This document shows positions 44,623 to 53,718 of a DNA stretch of 64,000 nt, piece by piece. Numbering within the stretch: the stretch's first letter is position 1; every line of letters begins with the position of its first letter. A program made the position numbers and the translations under genes. Source of the DNA: Halalkalicoccus sp. CGA53 (GTDB taxonomy: Archaea > Halobacteriota > Halobacteria > Halobacteriales > Halalkalicoccaceae); the NCBI RefSeq assembly GCF_036429475.1, contig NZ_CP144125.1, positions 124,001 through 188,000 on the forward strand, read 5' to 3'. The notes beneath the pieces are model-generated. The model had not been told where the DNA came from, made no database searches, and was given only the letters and a program-made list of their open reading frames with translations.

Positions 44623-45683
44623 CACGTACGATACTCGTCGCCGGAACCGCGGACAGCACAGGAAAGACGGCGATCGCGCTCGCGATCGGTCGGATCGCCG
44701 CCGAGCGCGGGCTCTCGGTCGGCTACATGAAGCCGAAGGGCACTCGCCTCCAGAGCAACGTCGGGAAGACGCTCGACGAGGACCCGCTGCTCGCTCGCGA
44801 GATCCTCGGCCTCGACGCCGGGATGCACGAACTCGAACCCGTCGTCTACTCTCCGACGTTCGTCGAGCAGGCGATCCGCGGGCGCGAGGACCCCGACGAA
44901 CTCAGGGAGATGGTGAGGGAACGCTTCGAGGGGCTCGCTGAAGGTGTCGACCTGATGATCGTCGAGGGCGCTCGGTCGCCGGCGACGGGCGGGATCGTCT
45001 CGCTCACCGATCCCGAGCTCGCGGAGCTGTTCGACGCGGAGGTCCTGCTGGTCGCCGCTCACGAGACGGCGGCGGACGCGGACGAGACGCTCGACGTCGC
45101 CTCCCGCTACGGCGACCGGTTTCTCGGTACCGTGTTCAACGCCGTCTCCGACGCGGCGTTCGACGGACTCGAGTCCGACGTCGTCCCGTTCCTCGAAGAG
45201 CGCGGCGTGCCGGTCTACGGTACGCTCCCGCGTACGCAGGAGCTGGCGGGCGTCACCGTCGCCGAACTCGCCGACGAACTCGGCGCGCGGCTGCTCACTT
45301 CCGATACCTCGACCGACGCGTACGTCGAGCGCTTCCTGGTCGGTGCGATGAGTGGCGAGTCCGCGCTGCGCCACCTCCGCAGAACGAGGGACGCCGCGCT
45401 CATCACCGGCGGCGACCGAGCGGACCTCCAGACGGTCGCGATGGAGGCGGCGGGCGTGAAGTGTCTCGTCCTCACCGGCGGGCTCACCCCCTCGAGTGCG
45501 GTGTTGAGAACCGCGGAGGAGAAAGGGGTGCCCGTGCTGCTCGTCCGTTCCGACACGCTCGCGACGATCGATCGTGCGGAGGACGTCGTCCGAAGCGGGC
45601 GGACCCGCGACGAGCGGACCGTCTCGATCATGGAGGGGCTGCTCGCGGAGCACGCCGACGTAGGCGGGCTGCTCGGCGAGTGA
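44619..45683 (+). CDS. BioD-like/DRTGG phosphotransacetylase-family protein
   Basis: 354 residues. The N-terminal half is a P-loop dethiobiotin-synthetase-like ATPase (VAGTADSTGKTAIALAIG, ~7-24, VEGARSPATGG). The C-terminal ~130 residues form a DRTGG-type domain (AALITGGDRADLQTVAME), as in the regulatory N-terminus of large phosphotransacetylases. The catalytic Pta domain is absent. Tight coupling to the acyl-CoA synthetase suggests it tunes acetyl-CoA/acetate metabolism, perhaps as a nucleotide-sensing regulator. Confidence 0.88.
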   Translation: MTRTILVAGTADSTGKTAIALAIGRIAAERGLSVGYMKPKGTRLQSNVGKTLDEDPLLAREILGLDAGMHELEPVVYSPTFVEQAIRGREDPDELREMVRERFEGLAEGVDLMIVEGARSPATGGIVSLTDPELAELFDAEVLLVAAHETAADADETLDVASRYGDRFLGTVFNAVSDAAFDGLESDVVPFLEERGVPVYGTLPRTQELAGVTVAELADELGARLLTSDTSTDAYVERFLVGAMSGESALRHLRRTRDAALITGGDRADLQTVAMEAAGVKCLVLTGGLTPSSAVLRTAEEKGVPVLLVRSDTLATIDRAEDVVRSGRTRDERTVSIMEGLLAEHADVGGLLGE

Positions 45684-45689
45684 GTCGAC

Positions 45690-46133
45690 TCACTTCACGA
45701 CGGTCACCGGCAGCGAGGCGCGCGCGAGCAGCCCCTTCGCGACGCTGCCGAAGGCGTCCTGGTACCGGTCGCCGAGCCCGCGGTGACCGACGAAGATGCC
45801 GTCGTAGCCCCCGTCCATCGCGAAGTCGGCGATCTCTGCCACCGGGTCGCCGTAGAGCAACACGGTGCGGACCTCGATTCCCAGCTCCTCGCCGAGCGCC
45901 ATCGCCTCCGCGAGTGTCGCTCGCCCCCGGCGCTCGGTCGCGTCGATCCCGTCGGCGACGAGCAGATTACCCGCGGCGATCCCACCGCCACCGTCGGCCA
46001 CGGCGGGCGTCACCTCGAGTTCGGGTGCCGCCGCGTGGACGACCGTGAACGTCGCCTCCGGGAGGAGGTCGGCGGCGTACCTGAGCGTGTTCGTAGCCGA
46101 TTCCGAGCCGTCGAACGCGACGATGAAGTGCAT
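45690..46133 (-). CDS. Universal stress protein (UspA family)
   Basis: 147 residues (MHFIVAFDGSESATNTLRYA). The Asp after VAF and the C-terminal VGHRGLGDRYQDAFGSVAKGLLARASLPVTVV give a complete UspA nucleotide-binding fold, although the first motif residue is H instead of S in the usual G(S)HGR. It is convergent with the DRTGG gene. This is one of four UspA copies in the window, two of which are broken. Confidence 0.9.
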   Translation of the reverse strand: MHFIVAFDGSESATNTLRYAADLLPEATFTVVHAAAPELEVTPAVADGGGGIAAGNLLVADGIDATERRGRATLAEAMALGEELGIEVRTVLLYGDPVAEIADFAMDGGYDGIFVGHRGLGDRYQDAFGSVAKGLLARASLPVTVVK

Positions 46134-46246
46134 GTCGGGTACCTCGGTACTCCGAAGTACGACATCCGCCGGATAAGCGACGTCGCCGGTTCCCACGCCG
46201 TGAGAAGTGGGATCTGTGTCTTTCCTCGACACGTCCACTCACCGAC

Positions 46247-46432
46247 GTGGACCGACCTTCGGAGGACACGATCCGACGCAGCGACCTGCCGGTCGTCGCC
46301 GACCCGCTCGACCTGCTCGTCCACGAGGGGGACTGGACGCTCGTTCCCCGCGAGGTCGACGACGAGAGACGGACGACGGTGTGGCTCACCGCTGACGAAC
46401 GGACGGTCTGCGAGCTGGCGGAGTGGCGGTAG
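46247..46432 (+). CDS. Small hypothetical acidic protein
   Basis: 61 residues from GTG 46247 (DRPSEDTIRRSDLPVVADPLD). Codon bias is strongly coding. The ending TVWLTADERTVCELAEWR resembles small haloarchaeal proteins of the DUF7511 kind, from memory and not certain. It diverges from the UspA gene across 113 bp. No function is known. Confidence 0.62.
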   Translation: MDRPSEDTIRRSDLPVVADPLDLLVHEGDWTLVPREVDDERRTTVWLTADERTVCELAEWR

Positions 46433-46599
46433 TTCTCCTCGGACGGGAACCGTCTCGACCGTCCGTACGGCTCGGTCGTCGACGATCGCTCGGCTGGTCG
46501 AACGGACGAGCATCGCACTATCGGGACACCCGCCGTCACTGTGGACGGTCGGCCCGCGCCCGCGAATCCGACCCAAAAACGGTTCGTTCTACCGCGCGA

Positions 46600-47154
46600 T
46601 CAGCCCAGCAGGTACCGGAGCCACGGCCGCGACCGGACCGCCTCGCTCTCCTCGAGTTTCGCGTCGATGCCCAGGATCCGTCCCGCCCCGAACGCGCCCA
46701 CCCCGAAGAGGATGATCGCGTAGACGAGGTGGTAGGTGACGACGTAGCCGTTGTCGACCGGGAGACCGGACAGCACACCCGCGTGGAACTGTGTCATCCA
46801 GTAGAGCAGCATCATCAGCGCGCCGCCGAACGCGGCCAGCCTGACGAACGTCCCGGTCAACAGCGCCAGGCCGATCAGGATCTGTCCCCAGACGTTCAGC
46901 GGGTCGATCAGCCAGAGCCAGCCGTCGGCCATCGCCGCGAACATCCCACCGAACGGGTTGCCCTCGGGGACGGCGTTCGTGAGGAAGCCGGCCGCTGTCC
47001 ACTGTGGGTCGAGTAGCTTCTGTATCCCCGCCGAGAGGAACACGTAGGCCATCACCAGCCGCAGCGAGAGCAGCGAGTAGCCGACCCACGGCTCCGAGTA
47101 CTCGAACGCGACGTTCCGACCGAACACCTCGGTTCGCATCGTTTGTGTTGACAT
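46600..47154 (-). CDS. DoxX-family membrane protein
   Basis: 184 residues with four TM helices. Family marks are the first helix SLRLVMAYVFLSAGIQKLLDP (~28-48), the loop WLIDPLNVWGQILIGLALLTG, and a final TM (YHLVYAIILFGVGAFGAG). DoxX proteins are thought to be quinone-linked or part of thiosulfate/oxidative-stress membrane complexes. The partner here is unknown. ATG 47154 opens with MSTQTMRTEVFGRN. Confidence 0.9.
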   Translation of the reverse strand: MSTQTMRTEVFGRNVAFEYSEPWVGYSLLSLRLVMAYVFLSAGIQKLLDPQWTAAGFLTNAVPEGNPFGGMFAAMADGWLWLIDPLNVWGQILIGLALLTGTFVRLAAFGGALMMLLYWMTQFHAGVLSGLPVDNGYVVTYHLVYAIILFGVGAFGAGRILGIDAKLEESEAVRSRPWLRYLLG

Positions 47155-47454
47155 AATCGTTCTCCTACAGGTAGTGCTTCGACCCCCCGGCTCACAGTTC
47201 TATCGGCGATTCTCACCGCGTAAGAACGACTCTCACCGTTCGAGGAGGCCTGCATCGTCTCGGTCGACGTCTCGCTACTCGGCGGACGCGAGTGTAACCC
47301 CTCCCGGAGAGCTCCGCGGATCGTCCGTGACGACGGTCATACGCTCCACGAACAGCCGTCAGTCGGAGGTACCGTCGTGGCCCGTACTGACGAGCCTCGG
47401 TCCGTCCACGGGTGGCGACGGCGAAACCTAAGCCTCCGCCGTTGCGGTGGTCGT
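47155..47454. other. Intergenic region upstream of repeat B
   Basis: About 300 bp between the DoxX start and the hairpin repeat. I see no convincing gene, and short open frames lack bias. A promoter for the DoxX gene presumably lies near 47180. Confidence 0.4.
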
Positions 47455-47544
47455 CGGCCTCATACGGACGGTTGTAACCGGTTACCGGTAGATCGTCCGT
47501 CCGGCTCGGTGATCACCGGTAAGAGACTACGACCGTCCTTCTCA
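47455..47544 (-). repeat. Hairpin repeat, copy B
   Basis: Read on the minus strand, this 90-bp element aligns end to end with copy A (36990-37078), about 16 differences and one gap. Outer arms (GGACGGTCGT with ACAACCGTCC) hold one mismatch. The inner ACCGGTGATC arm is imperfect. It begins 10 bp after the stop of the minus-strand DegT-type gene, so both copies lie in the same orientation relative to the gene preceding them. Confidence 0.78.
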
Positions 47545-47554
47545 CAGGTCGGAC

Positions 47555-48733
47555 TCACCCGTTTCGGCTCGACCCTCCGGCGGTGACCGCCGCCGGCTCC
47601 GGGCGCCGGTGGGAACTCGCCGTCGCCGCGTCCTCCCCGACGACGTGTTCGACCGCGGCCTCGATCCCGGACGGTCGGAGCTCCTGGTGGACCGGGAACG
47701 TGTAGAGGCGTGCGGCGAGGTGGTTCGTGACGACGAACCGGTCGTTGCCCCGTACCCCGTCAGGCAACGGTGGCCACGGCCGCCCGAGCGCGGCGACCGG
47801 CTCCGCGAGATCGGTCAGCACCGTCGGATAGTACTGCGGGCAGGTCTCGACCCCGAGCGAGGGATAGACCTGGGCGAGCCCCGGCCGCTCAGCGAACAGG
47901 AGCTCCCAGACCGCGTAGTTCTCCCGGCGACGCCGTCGGATCGCGGCCGGATCGACCCGTCTCGCGACCCTCGCGGAGAGCCACGACATCTCGCCCTTCG
48001 AACGGCGGTAGAGCGCCGCCGGGTTCCGGGCGCTCGGTGTGGGTGAGGACGGGCCAGAGATCCGTCTCCGCGTGGCCGGACCGATCGACCGCCGGGCACG
48101 CGTGAGCACCGTTCTCGTGAGATACCGGAGGTCTGCAGGAGTCGGTCGGGACGCGACCGCGGATCTGGGCAGCGCTCCCCCGAGAGCCTCGTCGGCCACG
48201 TAGAGCACCGCGCCGTCGGGGATCGGGAGAGCCTTGTGGAGGCTCGTGAAGCCGAGGTGTCCGACCGTACCGACGAGACCACCCTCGCCGACGCTGAACG
48301 CGCCGTGGGCGGCGTCGTCGACGAGCACCGCGCCGTGTGCGTCACAGAGCGATCGGAGCGCCTCGCTCACCTCGATCGGTTGTGGTTGCCCGAAGTACCC
48401 GACCGAGACGACCGCGAGGGTGTCCCCGTCCACGAGCGAACGGACGTCTCCGAGGTCCGGCCGGAGGTCGGGACGCATCCGGTGAAACCGGGGAGTGAGT
48501 CCGGCCTCGCGGATCGGCTCGACGAAGCCGTCGGGGACGTACGCGGGCAGGACGACCTCGGTCCCGCCCCTCGCCGCCATCGTCAGGTCGAGCGCGTCGC
48601 GAAAGGCCCACTTCCCGGAGCGGTAGTAGGCGTACTCGGCGTCGGTGTGGCTCTCGACGAACCGGTCGAAGCCGGGACCGCGGGCGAGGAGCGATACCGG
48701 CGAGAGCGTCGGACCGCGGTGGAGGGCAGCCAT
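47555..48733 (-). CDS. DegT/DnrJ/EryC1-type PLP-dependent aminotransferase
   Basis: 392 residues. The PLP lysine lies in LGFTSLHKALPIPDGAVLYV (Lys ~181) and the conserved acidic residue in VLVDDAAHGAFS. The fold type I layout matches sugar aminotransferases (e.g. making 3- or 4-amino sugars), though the HK(A)LP context is less typical than the usual F-x-x-x-K. The C-terminal 30 residues are low-complexity. Last gene of the four-gene operon. Gap of 3 nt from the upstream gene's stop. Confidence 0.85.
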   Translation of the reverse strand: MAALHRGPTLSPVSLLARGPGFDRFVESHTDAEYAYYRSGKWAFRDALDLTMAARGGTEVVLPAYVPDGFVEPIREAGLTPRFHRMRPDLRPDLGDVRSLVDGDTLAVVSVGYFGQPQPIEVSEALRSLCDAHGAVLVDDAAHGAFSVGEGGLVGTVGHLGFTSLHKALPIPDGAVLYVADEALGGALPRSAVASRPTPADLRYLTRTVLTRARRSIGPATRRRISGPSSPTPSARNPAALYRRSKGEMSWLSARVARRVDPAAIRRRRRENYAVWELLFAERPGLAQVYPSLGVETCPQYYPTVLTDLAEPVAALGRPWPPLPDGVRGNDRFVVTNHLAARLYTFPVHQELRPSGIEAAVEHVVGEDAATASSHRRPEPAAVTAGGSSRNG

Positions 48734-48736
48734 CGC

Positions 48737-49753
48737 TCAACGCACCTTCGCGACGAGCGACCGGGCGGTGACCGCCAGGTCGGCCGTTGGAGAGCGTTTG
48801 AGCGCGCCGTGGTAGTGGACCAGATCGGGAGCGAACTTCGACTTGTACCGGCAGATCCGCTCGGTGTTCGCGCCGACGAAGTCGTAGCGGGTGAGCCCGC
48901 GTTCGCGCGCGTCGCGGATTACGTGCCAGTCGAGGAGGTCGTTGACCGGGATCTCCACGTCGGCTTTCGTCCCGCCCTGCCAGCGGTAGATCGTGTCGCC
49001 GTACTCGACGGTGACGATCCCGCCGGCCATCGATCCCTCCGCGTCGTAACAGACGTACGGCTTCACCTGGCCGTCGGGGAGATCGGTATAGAGGCGGTCG
49101 ATGTACTCGCGGGTGATCTGGTAGGGCTTTCCCTGCTCGTCGTGGCGCTCTCTGACCCGTTCGATGATCTCGCGGGCTTCGTCCAGCCCGCCGACCTCGA
49201 TCCGGTAGGCCTCCTCGTCGGTCTTCGTGACGTTCGAGCGGGCGTCGCTCGACAGCGCCATCAGCAGATCGTCCTCGCTCGGCGTGAGGTCGGTGACGTA
49301 GGTGTAGTACGGCGTCACGTCGAAGCCCGAGTCCGAAAACGGTCGCAGGTCGGGGTAGCGATCGACGGTTCGGATGTGCGTGATATCGGGGTCGAGCGTC
49401 GCGTCGATCCACTCGATGCATCCCTCGACGAACCGGCGGGTCCGCCGGTCGAGCTTTCGCTGTTTCAACCCGTCGACGTCACAGAGCGCCGCCCCGAGGT
49501 AGTAGACCTCCGTACCGGATGGCGGGGAGACGACGGTAGTAAACGGCCCCTTCGTCCCCTCGAACAGCGGGAGCACGCCGATCACCTGCTGGCCCTTGTA
49601 CGCGAGCAGTGGGTGGAGCGTCGTGTCGGTGTGATCGGCGAGCAGCTCCAGTGCCTCCAGCTGGTGGAACGGCCCGGCGTGTGACGATCGTTCGAGGTAG
49701 CCGTTCCACTCGGTGCGCTCCTCCTCGTTCGCGACGGTGAACTCGTAGCTCAC
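48737..49753 (-). CDS. FemAB/GNAT-type acyl- or aminoacyltransferase
   Basis: 338 residues. The sequence shows two GNAT folds as in Fem ligases and the PEP-CTERM/XrtA FemAB-like group: HAGPFHQLEALELLADHTD (~25-43), KGQQVIGVLPLF (~53), then AYDFVGANTERICRYKSKF-type C-terminal motif (RYDFVGANTERICRYK, ~300). It would transfer an amino-acyl or acyl group to an amine. Overlaps by 4 nt the phosphodiesterase gene upstream. Substrate unknown, presumably the product of the operon's other enzymes. Confidence 0.82.
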   Translation of the reverse strand: MSYEFTVANEEERTEWNGYLERSSHAGPFHQLEALELLADHTDTTLHPLLAYKGQQVIGVLPLFEGTKGPFTTVVSPPSGTEVYYLGAALCDVDGLKQRKLDRRTRRFVEGCIEWIDATLDPDITHIRTVDRYPDLRPFSDSGFDVTPYYTYVTDLTPSEDDLLMALSSDARSNVTKTDEEAYRIEVGGLDEAREIIERVRERHDEQGKPYQITREYIDRLYTDLPDGQVKPYVCYDAEGSMAGGIVTVEYGDTIYRWQGGTKADVEIPVNDLLDWHVIRDARERGLTRYDFVGANTERICRYKSKFAPDLVHYHGALKRSPTADLAVTARSLVAKVR

Positions 49754-51372
49754 TCGGATCCCTCCAGGTAGCCGAGGGCGGCGAGACGGCCCTCGACGAC
49801 CTCGTCGTCGGTCCCGCGCCTGTCACGCCCCTCGCCCTCGTACGTCTGGGTCCGAGTCTCCCGGACGAACGGGAGCACCTGGCCGTCCATCCGGTCGCTC
49901 CGGGGGATCGAGAGCGCCGAACAGACCGTCGGCGCGACGTCGAAGAGCTGTGCCTCTCCGACCTCCTCGGACTCGACCGCGTCGCCGCTCGCGACGAGTA
50001 GCCCCTCCATCTTGTGGTTCCACGGTTCGGCTGGCGGGCCGAACGGCTCGCCCTTGAGGTCCGCCGAGAGCATCGTCTCGAAGTTTCGAGGAACGGTCAC
50101 GACGTCGACGGCATCGTCGACGTGCGGACCGTCGAAGTAGCTCTCGCGGCGGGTCACCTCCTCGAACACCGGCTCGCCGTCGGGGGTGCGAACGTCGCTC
50201 AGCAGCTGGATCAGCTCCTCTCTCACCGACTCGTACTCCTCCTCGAGGACGACCCCGTCGGGCTCGCGGCCCGCGAGGTTGATCCTCACACCCAACTCGA
50301 TCCACGATCGGACGTACGCGGTCGAGTCGGCGAAGTCGACCCCCTCCCGCCCCGCTCGCTGTGCCTGCGCCGGGACGAGGCTCGCGGCCACGCCGTCGAG
50401 TCTCACGGCCCGGAGGAGCCTGCCGGCGCGAGCCGGCGTGACCCCCAGTTTCGCGGCCGTCGCGACGGCCGTTCCGGCGAGTCCCGGTCCGCTCTGAGTG
50501 TCGGTCTCGCCGTCTCGCAGGCTGTCGTTCAGGATCGGCAGCCAGGCGGGCATCCCGCCCTGAGTCGTCTCGACGAACCCCTCCTCCCGGAGGAACTCGT
50601 TGACGCGGAACTCGTAGCCCTCGTACGGTCCCATCCCGTGATCGCTCGCGAGGAGCACGGTCCCGACGTCGAACTCGTCGAGGATCACCCCGATCTCGCG
50701 GTCGACCGCCCGGTAGATCGCCTCGACCATCCCCTCGCCCTCCTCGGCGTAGCAGTCGTCGGGATACTCGTGGAAGACCGAGTCGGTCTGCTGGAACTGG
50801 AGGAAGCCGAAGTCGGGCTCGAACCGGTCGGCGAGATACCGGAAAGCGTCGCCGCGCTGTTCGATCAGCGAGACGTACTCGCCGGGCTGTTCGGCGTCCT
50901 CGTCGGGGTAGACGCGGTACTCGCCGATCGCCCCGCGGAGTTCGTCGAGGATCCCGTCGGGGTAACACGGCGGGTTCTCCGGGGCGGTGTAGCCGGGGAC
51001 CACGGCGCCGTCGATCTCCGTCGGCGGCGAGGTGACGGGGACGTTCACGACGACGCTCGACAGTCCTCGCCGATCCGCGAGCTCCCAGAGCGACGGCTCG
51101 TCGACGTGGGTCGCGTTGACGACGTCCCAGTCGTAGCCGTCGTAGCCGAGGAAGCCGAAGACGCCGTGTTTGCCGGGGTTCGTCCCGGTGTAGAGCGAGG
51201 GCCACGCGCTCGCGGTCCACGGCGGGATCTGCGAGGTGAGCGGGCCGGAGACGCCCGTCTCCGTCAGCTCCGCGATCGTCGGGACCGCACCCGACTCGAT
51301 CAGCGGATCGAGCACCTCCGCGCAGGCGGCGTCGATGCCGACCAGGAGGACCTCGATACGCGTGTCCGTCAC
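49750..51372 (-). CDS. Alkaline-phosphatase-superfamily phosphodiesterase
   Basis: 540 residues. The metal-binding Asp is in LLVGIDAAC (~9-17), the nucleophile Thr in LYTGTNPGKHGVFGF (~62-77), and the second metal set in LLASDHGMGPYEGYEF (~246-261). It therefore belongs to the type I phosphodiesterase/nucleotide pyrophosphatase or Ap3A-hydrolase group. No signal peptide or TM, so cytoplasmic. Overlaps both neighbours by 4 nt. It probably releases or modifies a phosphate- or phosphodiester-linked intermediate in this pathway. Confidence 0.85.
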   Translation of the reverse strand: MTDTRIEVLLVGIDAACAEVLDPLIESGAVPTIAELTETGVSGPLTSQIPPWTASAWPSLYTGTNPGKHGVFGFLGYDGYDWDVVNATHVDEPSLWELADRRGLSSVVVNVPVTSPPTEIDGAVVPGYTAPENPPCYPDGILDELRGAIGEYRVYPDEDAEQPGEYVSLIEQRGDAFRYLADRFEPDFGFLQFQQTDSVFHEYPDDCYAEEGEGMVEAIYRAVDREIGVILDEFDVGTVLLASDHGMGPYEGYEFRVNEFLREEGFVETTQGGMPAWLPILNDSLRDGETDTQSGPGLAGTAVATAAKLGVTPARAGRLLRAVRLDGVAASLVPAQAQRAGREGVDFADSTAYVRSWIELGVRINLAGREPDGVVLEEEYESVREELIQLLSDVRTPDGEPVFEEVTRRESYFDGPHVDDAVDVVTVPRNFETMLSADLKGEPFGPPAEPWNHKMEGLLVASGDAVESEEVGEAQLFDVAPTVCSALSIPRSDRMDGQVLPFVRETRTQTYEGEGRDRRGTDDEVVEGRLAALGYLEGSE

Positions 51373-53297
51373 CAGTCGTCACCCCCGTCGGTCCGGGTCG
51401 GGTGGACGATCGGGTCGTCCGTCCGGTTCGGTGCGGTGATCTCGGTCTCTATTCTCTCGGTCGCCGGCATGGATAGCACTGTCATCAGCGTGTAGAGTTC
51501 GACGAGGCGGTCGGCCCCGTTTCGGTGTTCGTCGTAGTAACGGTCGATCGTCGTCCGGTCGATCCCGGGCAGCGCGCGCGCGTTCTCCCCGTAACGCTCG
51601 ATCGCCTCCCCGAGGAAGTCGTTCGAGCGTATCAGCTCGCTGTCGTCGAGCCAGGGCCCGTTCGTCATGTACGGCTTCGGTGGCTGCTCTTCGTGGACGT
51701 GCTTTCGCCACGCGGCGACGAGGCTCCGCGCGACGTACTCCGCCGGGAACCGCCAGGTCAGCGGGACGCCGGTGTGGGGGTGTTCGATCGCCGCGAGCTC
51801 CGGATCGAGTCGTTCGACCGCCCGGTTGATCAGGTTCCTCCGGTGGCGATACTCGATCGGGATCGAGAGCGCGAGGTCGATCAGCCGGTCGTCCAGAAAA
51901 GGCGTTCGGTATCGCGTGATACGCGAGAGCCCGTGCTGGAAGAGCAGGTCGTCGTCGTTCGACAGCGGATAGAGGTTGCCGAAGTAGACCATATCCTCGA
52001 TCGAGTCGTAGCTCACCCCGTGGTTGATCACCCGTTCCCCGTCCCTGTAGACGTTCTCCTCGAGCACGGAGCGGAGGTCGGTCGGCAGGTCCGGATCGCA
52101 GTAGGCGCCTTCGACCAGCCAGTCGATGTACTCCGGGATCGTTCGGATCGGCTTCTCGATCGGAAGGGTGAGCGTGCCGATCGGTCCCATCGAGAGGGTC
52201 CGCTCGGGCAGCGGGAAGCGCTTGAACAGCGTGTCGGCGTAGAGTCCCGAGAGCAGGCCGTCGACCTCCCCCCTGATCTCGTCTTCCATCCCCGTCGTGT
52301 AGGGCTGGGTGAACCAGCCGGTGAAGTTCGAGAGGTGACGGTTGCGTTCGAGCGACCCCGTCCGGTACTCCCCGCCTCGGGGTAACGGGACGAACCGGGC
52401 ACCAGCGACGTCGGCAGCGCGTTTCGCGGCGCGTGCCTCGCGGTTCGTCCAGTCGGTCATGTGGAGGCCGACCGCCCGCTCGCCGAGCACCCCGAGGATC
52501 AGCCGGGAGTCGCTGCCTCCCGAGAGCAGGACGCCGTACTCCCCGCCGTCGTCCGTCCACTCCTCGACGACCTGCGTGAACGTCGCGGTAAACTCGTCGA
52601 CGATCCGTTCGAACGGACGGTCGACCGGTCGGTACCGCGGCCGCCAGTGGACGTCCGTACTCAGCTCGCCCGATTCGAGGTCGAACGTGGTGACCGATCC
52701 GGGGTGAAGCTCCTCGACCCCCTCGAAGGGCGTCTTCACCCCGAGCGTTCGCTTGAAGACGACGTACTCGTGGAGGTAGCCCGGGTCGAAGCCGGTCTCG
52801 ACGTCCGGGTGGACCGCGACGTCCTGGACGTTCGTCGAGAAGACGAGGTCGCCGTCGACCGTGCGCGCGTGGTAGAGCGGGACCGACCCGAGGCGATCGG
52901 TGACGAACGAGAGCCGTCCGCCCTCGGCGTCGTAGCACACGAGGAGGAACTCCCCGTTCAGCCCGCGGACACACCGTTCGCCGTGTCCCTCGAGGAGGTC
53001 GATACAGTACTCGAGCGGGTCGGTGTCCGTCGGACGCGGCGAGTGACCCGCGCTCCCGCCCACCGCCCCGTCGTCGAAGCCGTAGACGTCGCCGACGAGC
53101 CAGATGAGCGTCCCGTCGGCGAGCCTCCTCGGACTCCCGTTCGAGACCGCGACGCGGTCGTCCTCGTAGTGCAGTTCGTGTGCCGTCCCGTCGACGGCCT
53201 CCCACCCCCGTGTCGCCGGGGTCCCGTCGTTTCCCCCAACCCCGTAGAGATGTGTCACCGAGAACCACCACGCCACGGACGTCGCGGGACGGTCCAC
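51369..53297 (-). CDS. Asparagine-synthetase-like amide ligase without the glutaminase cysteine
   Basis: 642 residues. The C-terminal part has the ATP-pyrophosphatase loop GVLLSGGSDSRLILGVLG (~247-264) and further AsnB elements. The N-terminal GATase II-like half is present in degenerate form (GLNGEFLLVCYD…VTDRLGSVPLYHA, ~114-148), but the protein does not begin MC(G), so the catalytic Cys is missing. It may therefore use another amine instead of glutamine, as in beta-lactam synthetase or lasso-cyclase relatives. First gene of the four-gene operon. The true start is not certain. Confidence 0.82.
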   Translation of the reverse strand: MDRPATSVAWWFSVTHLYGVGGNDGTPATRGWEAVDGTAHELHYEDDRVAVSNGSPRRLADGTLIWLVGDVYGFDDGAVGGSAGHSPRPTDTDPLEYCIDLLEGHGERCVRGLNGEFLLVCYDAEGGRLSFVTDRLGSVPLYHARTVDGDLVFSTNVQDVAVHPDVETGFDPGYLHEYVVFKRTLGVKTPFEGVEELHPGSVTTFDLESGELSTDVHWRPRYRPVDRPFERIVDEFTATFTQVVEEWTDDGGEYGVLLSGGSDSRLILGVLGERAVGLHMTDWTNREARAAKRAADVAGARFVPLPRGGEYRTGSLERNRHLSNFTGWFTQPYTTGMEDEIRGEVDGLLSGLYADTLFKRFPLPERTLSMGPIGTLTLPIEKPIRTIPEYIDWLVEGAYCDPDLPTDLRSVLEENVYRDGERVINHGVSYDSIEDMVYFGNLYPLSNDDDLLFQHGLSRITRYRTPFLDDRLIDLALSIPIEYRHRRNLINRAVERLDPELAAIEHPHTGVPLTWRFPAEYVARSLVAAWRKHVHEEQPPKPYMTNGPWLDDSELIRSNDFLGEAIERYGENARALPGIDRTTIDRYYDEHRNGADRLVELYTLMTVLSMPATERIETEITAPNRTDDPIVHPTRTDGGDDW

Positions 53298-53718
53298 CGT
53301 GGAGCCCGTCCCGTGGACAAGTCGGTTCTGGTGACGATACGATATCTCATCACTCGTACATTCTCGGTGTCCGACTTCCCTATCAGGCCCTTAACTGGTT
53401 GGCGCAGGACAAGTCGAGAGTGTACGCCCCGCCCGACACTCGATATGGTAGTAGTTAACCGGCATTATCATCCGATTAATACGTCTCCCGGACCGACAGG
53501 ATCGGAGTGAATCCGGGTACGGTCGAAGTGTCCGGTCGGACGTCGGTCCGACTCGGACGGGTGAGACGACGTGTCGACCAGAGTAGTAGAACGGGATTTC
53601 CTCCGGTCGAGATCACGCCCATAACACGCCGAAACCCGTCGAGTTGATGGGACCGAACCGGTACCCGTTCACCCGATACCGAACACGTCGGGGCGTCGAG
53701 TCGACTCACACACCACGG
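53298..53718. other. Promoter region of the four-gene operon with a shared motif
   Basis: About 420 bp without a gene. TTAACCGG at ~53455 and CCGATTAA at ~53472 flank ATTATCAT, forming an imperfect palindrome that shares 15 of 16 bases with 42354-42369. It lies 165 bp upstream of the operon's first start codon. Nothing else is recognised. Confidence 0.5.
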
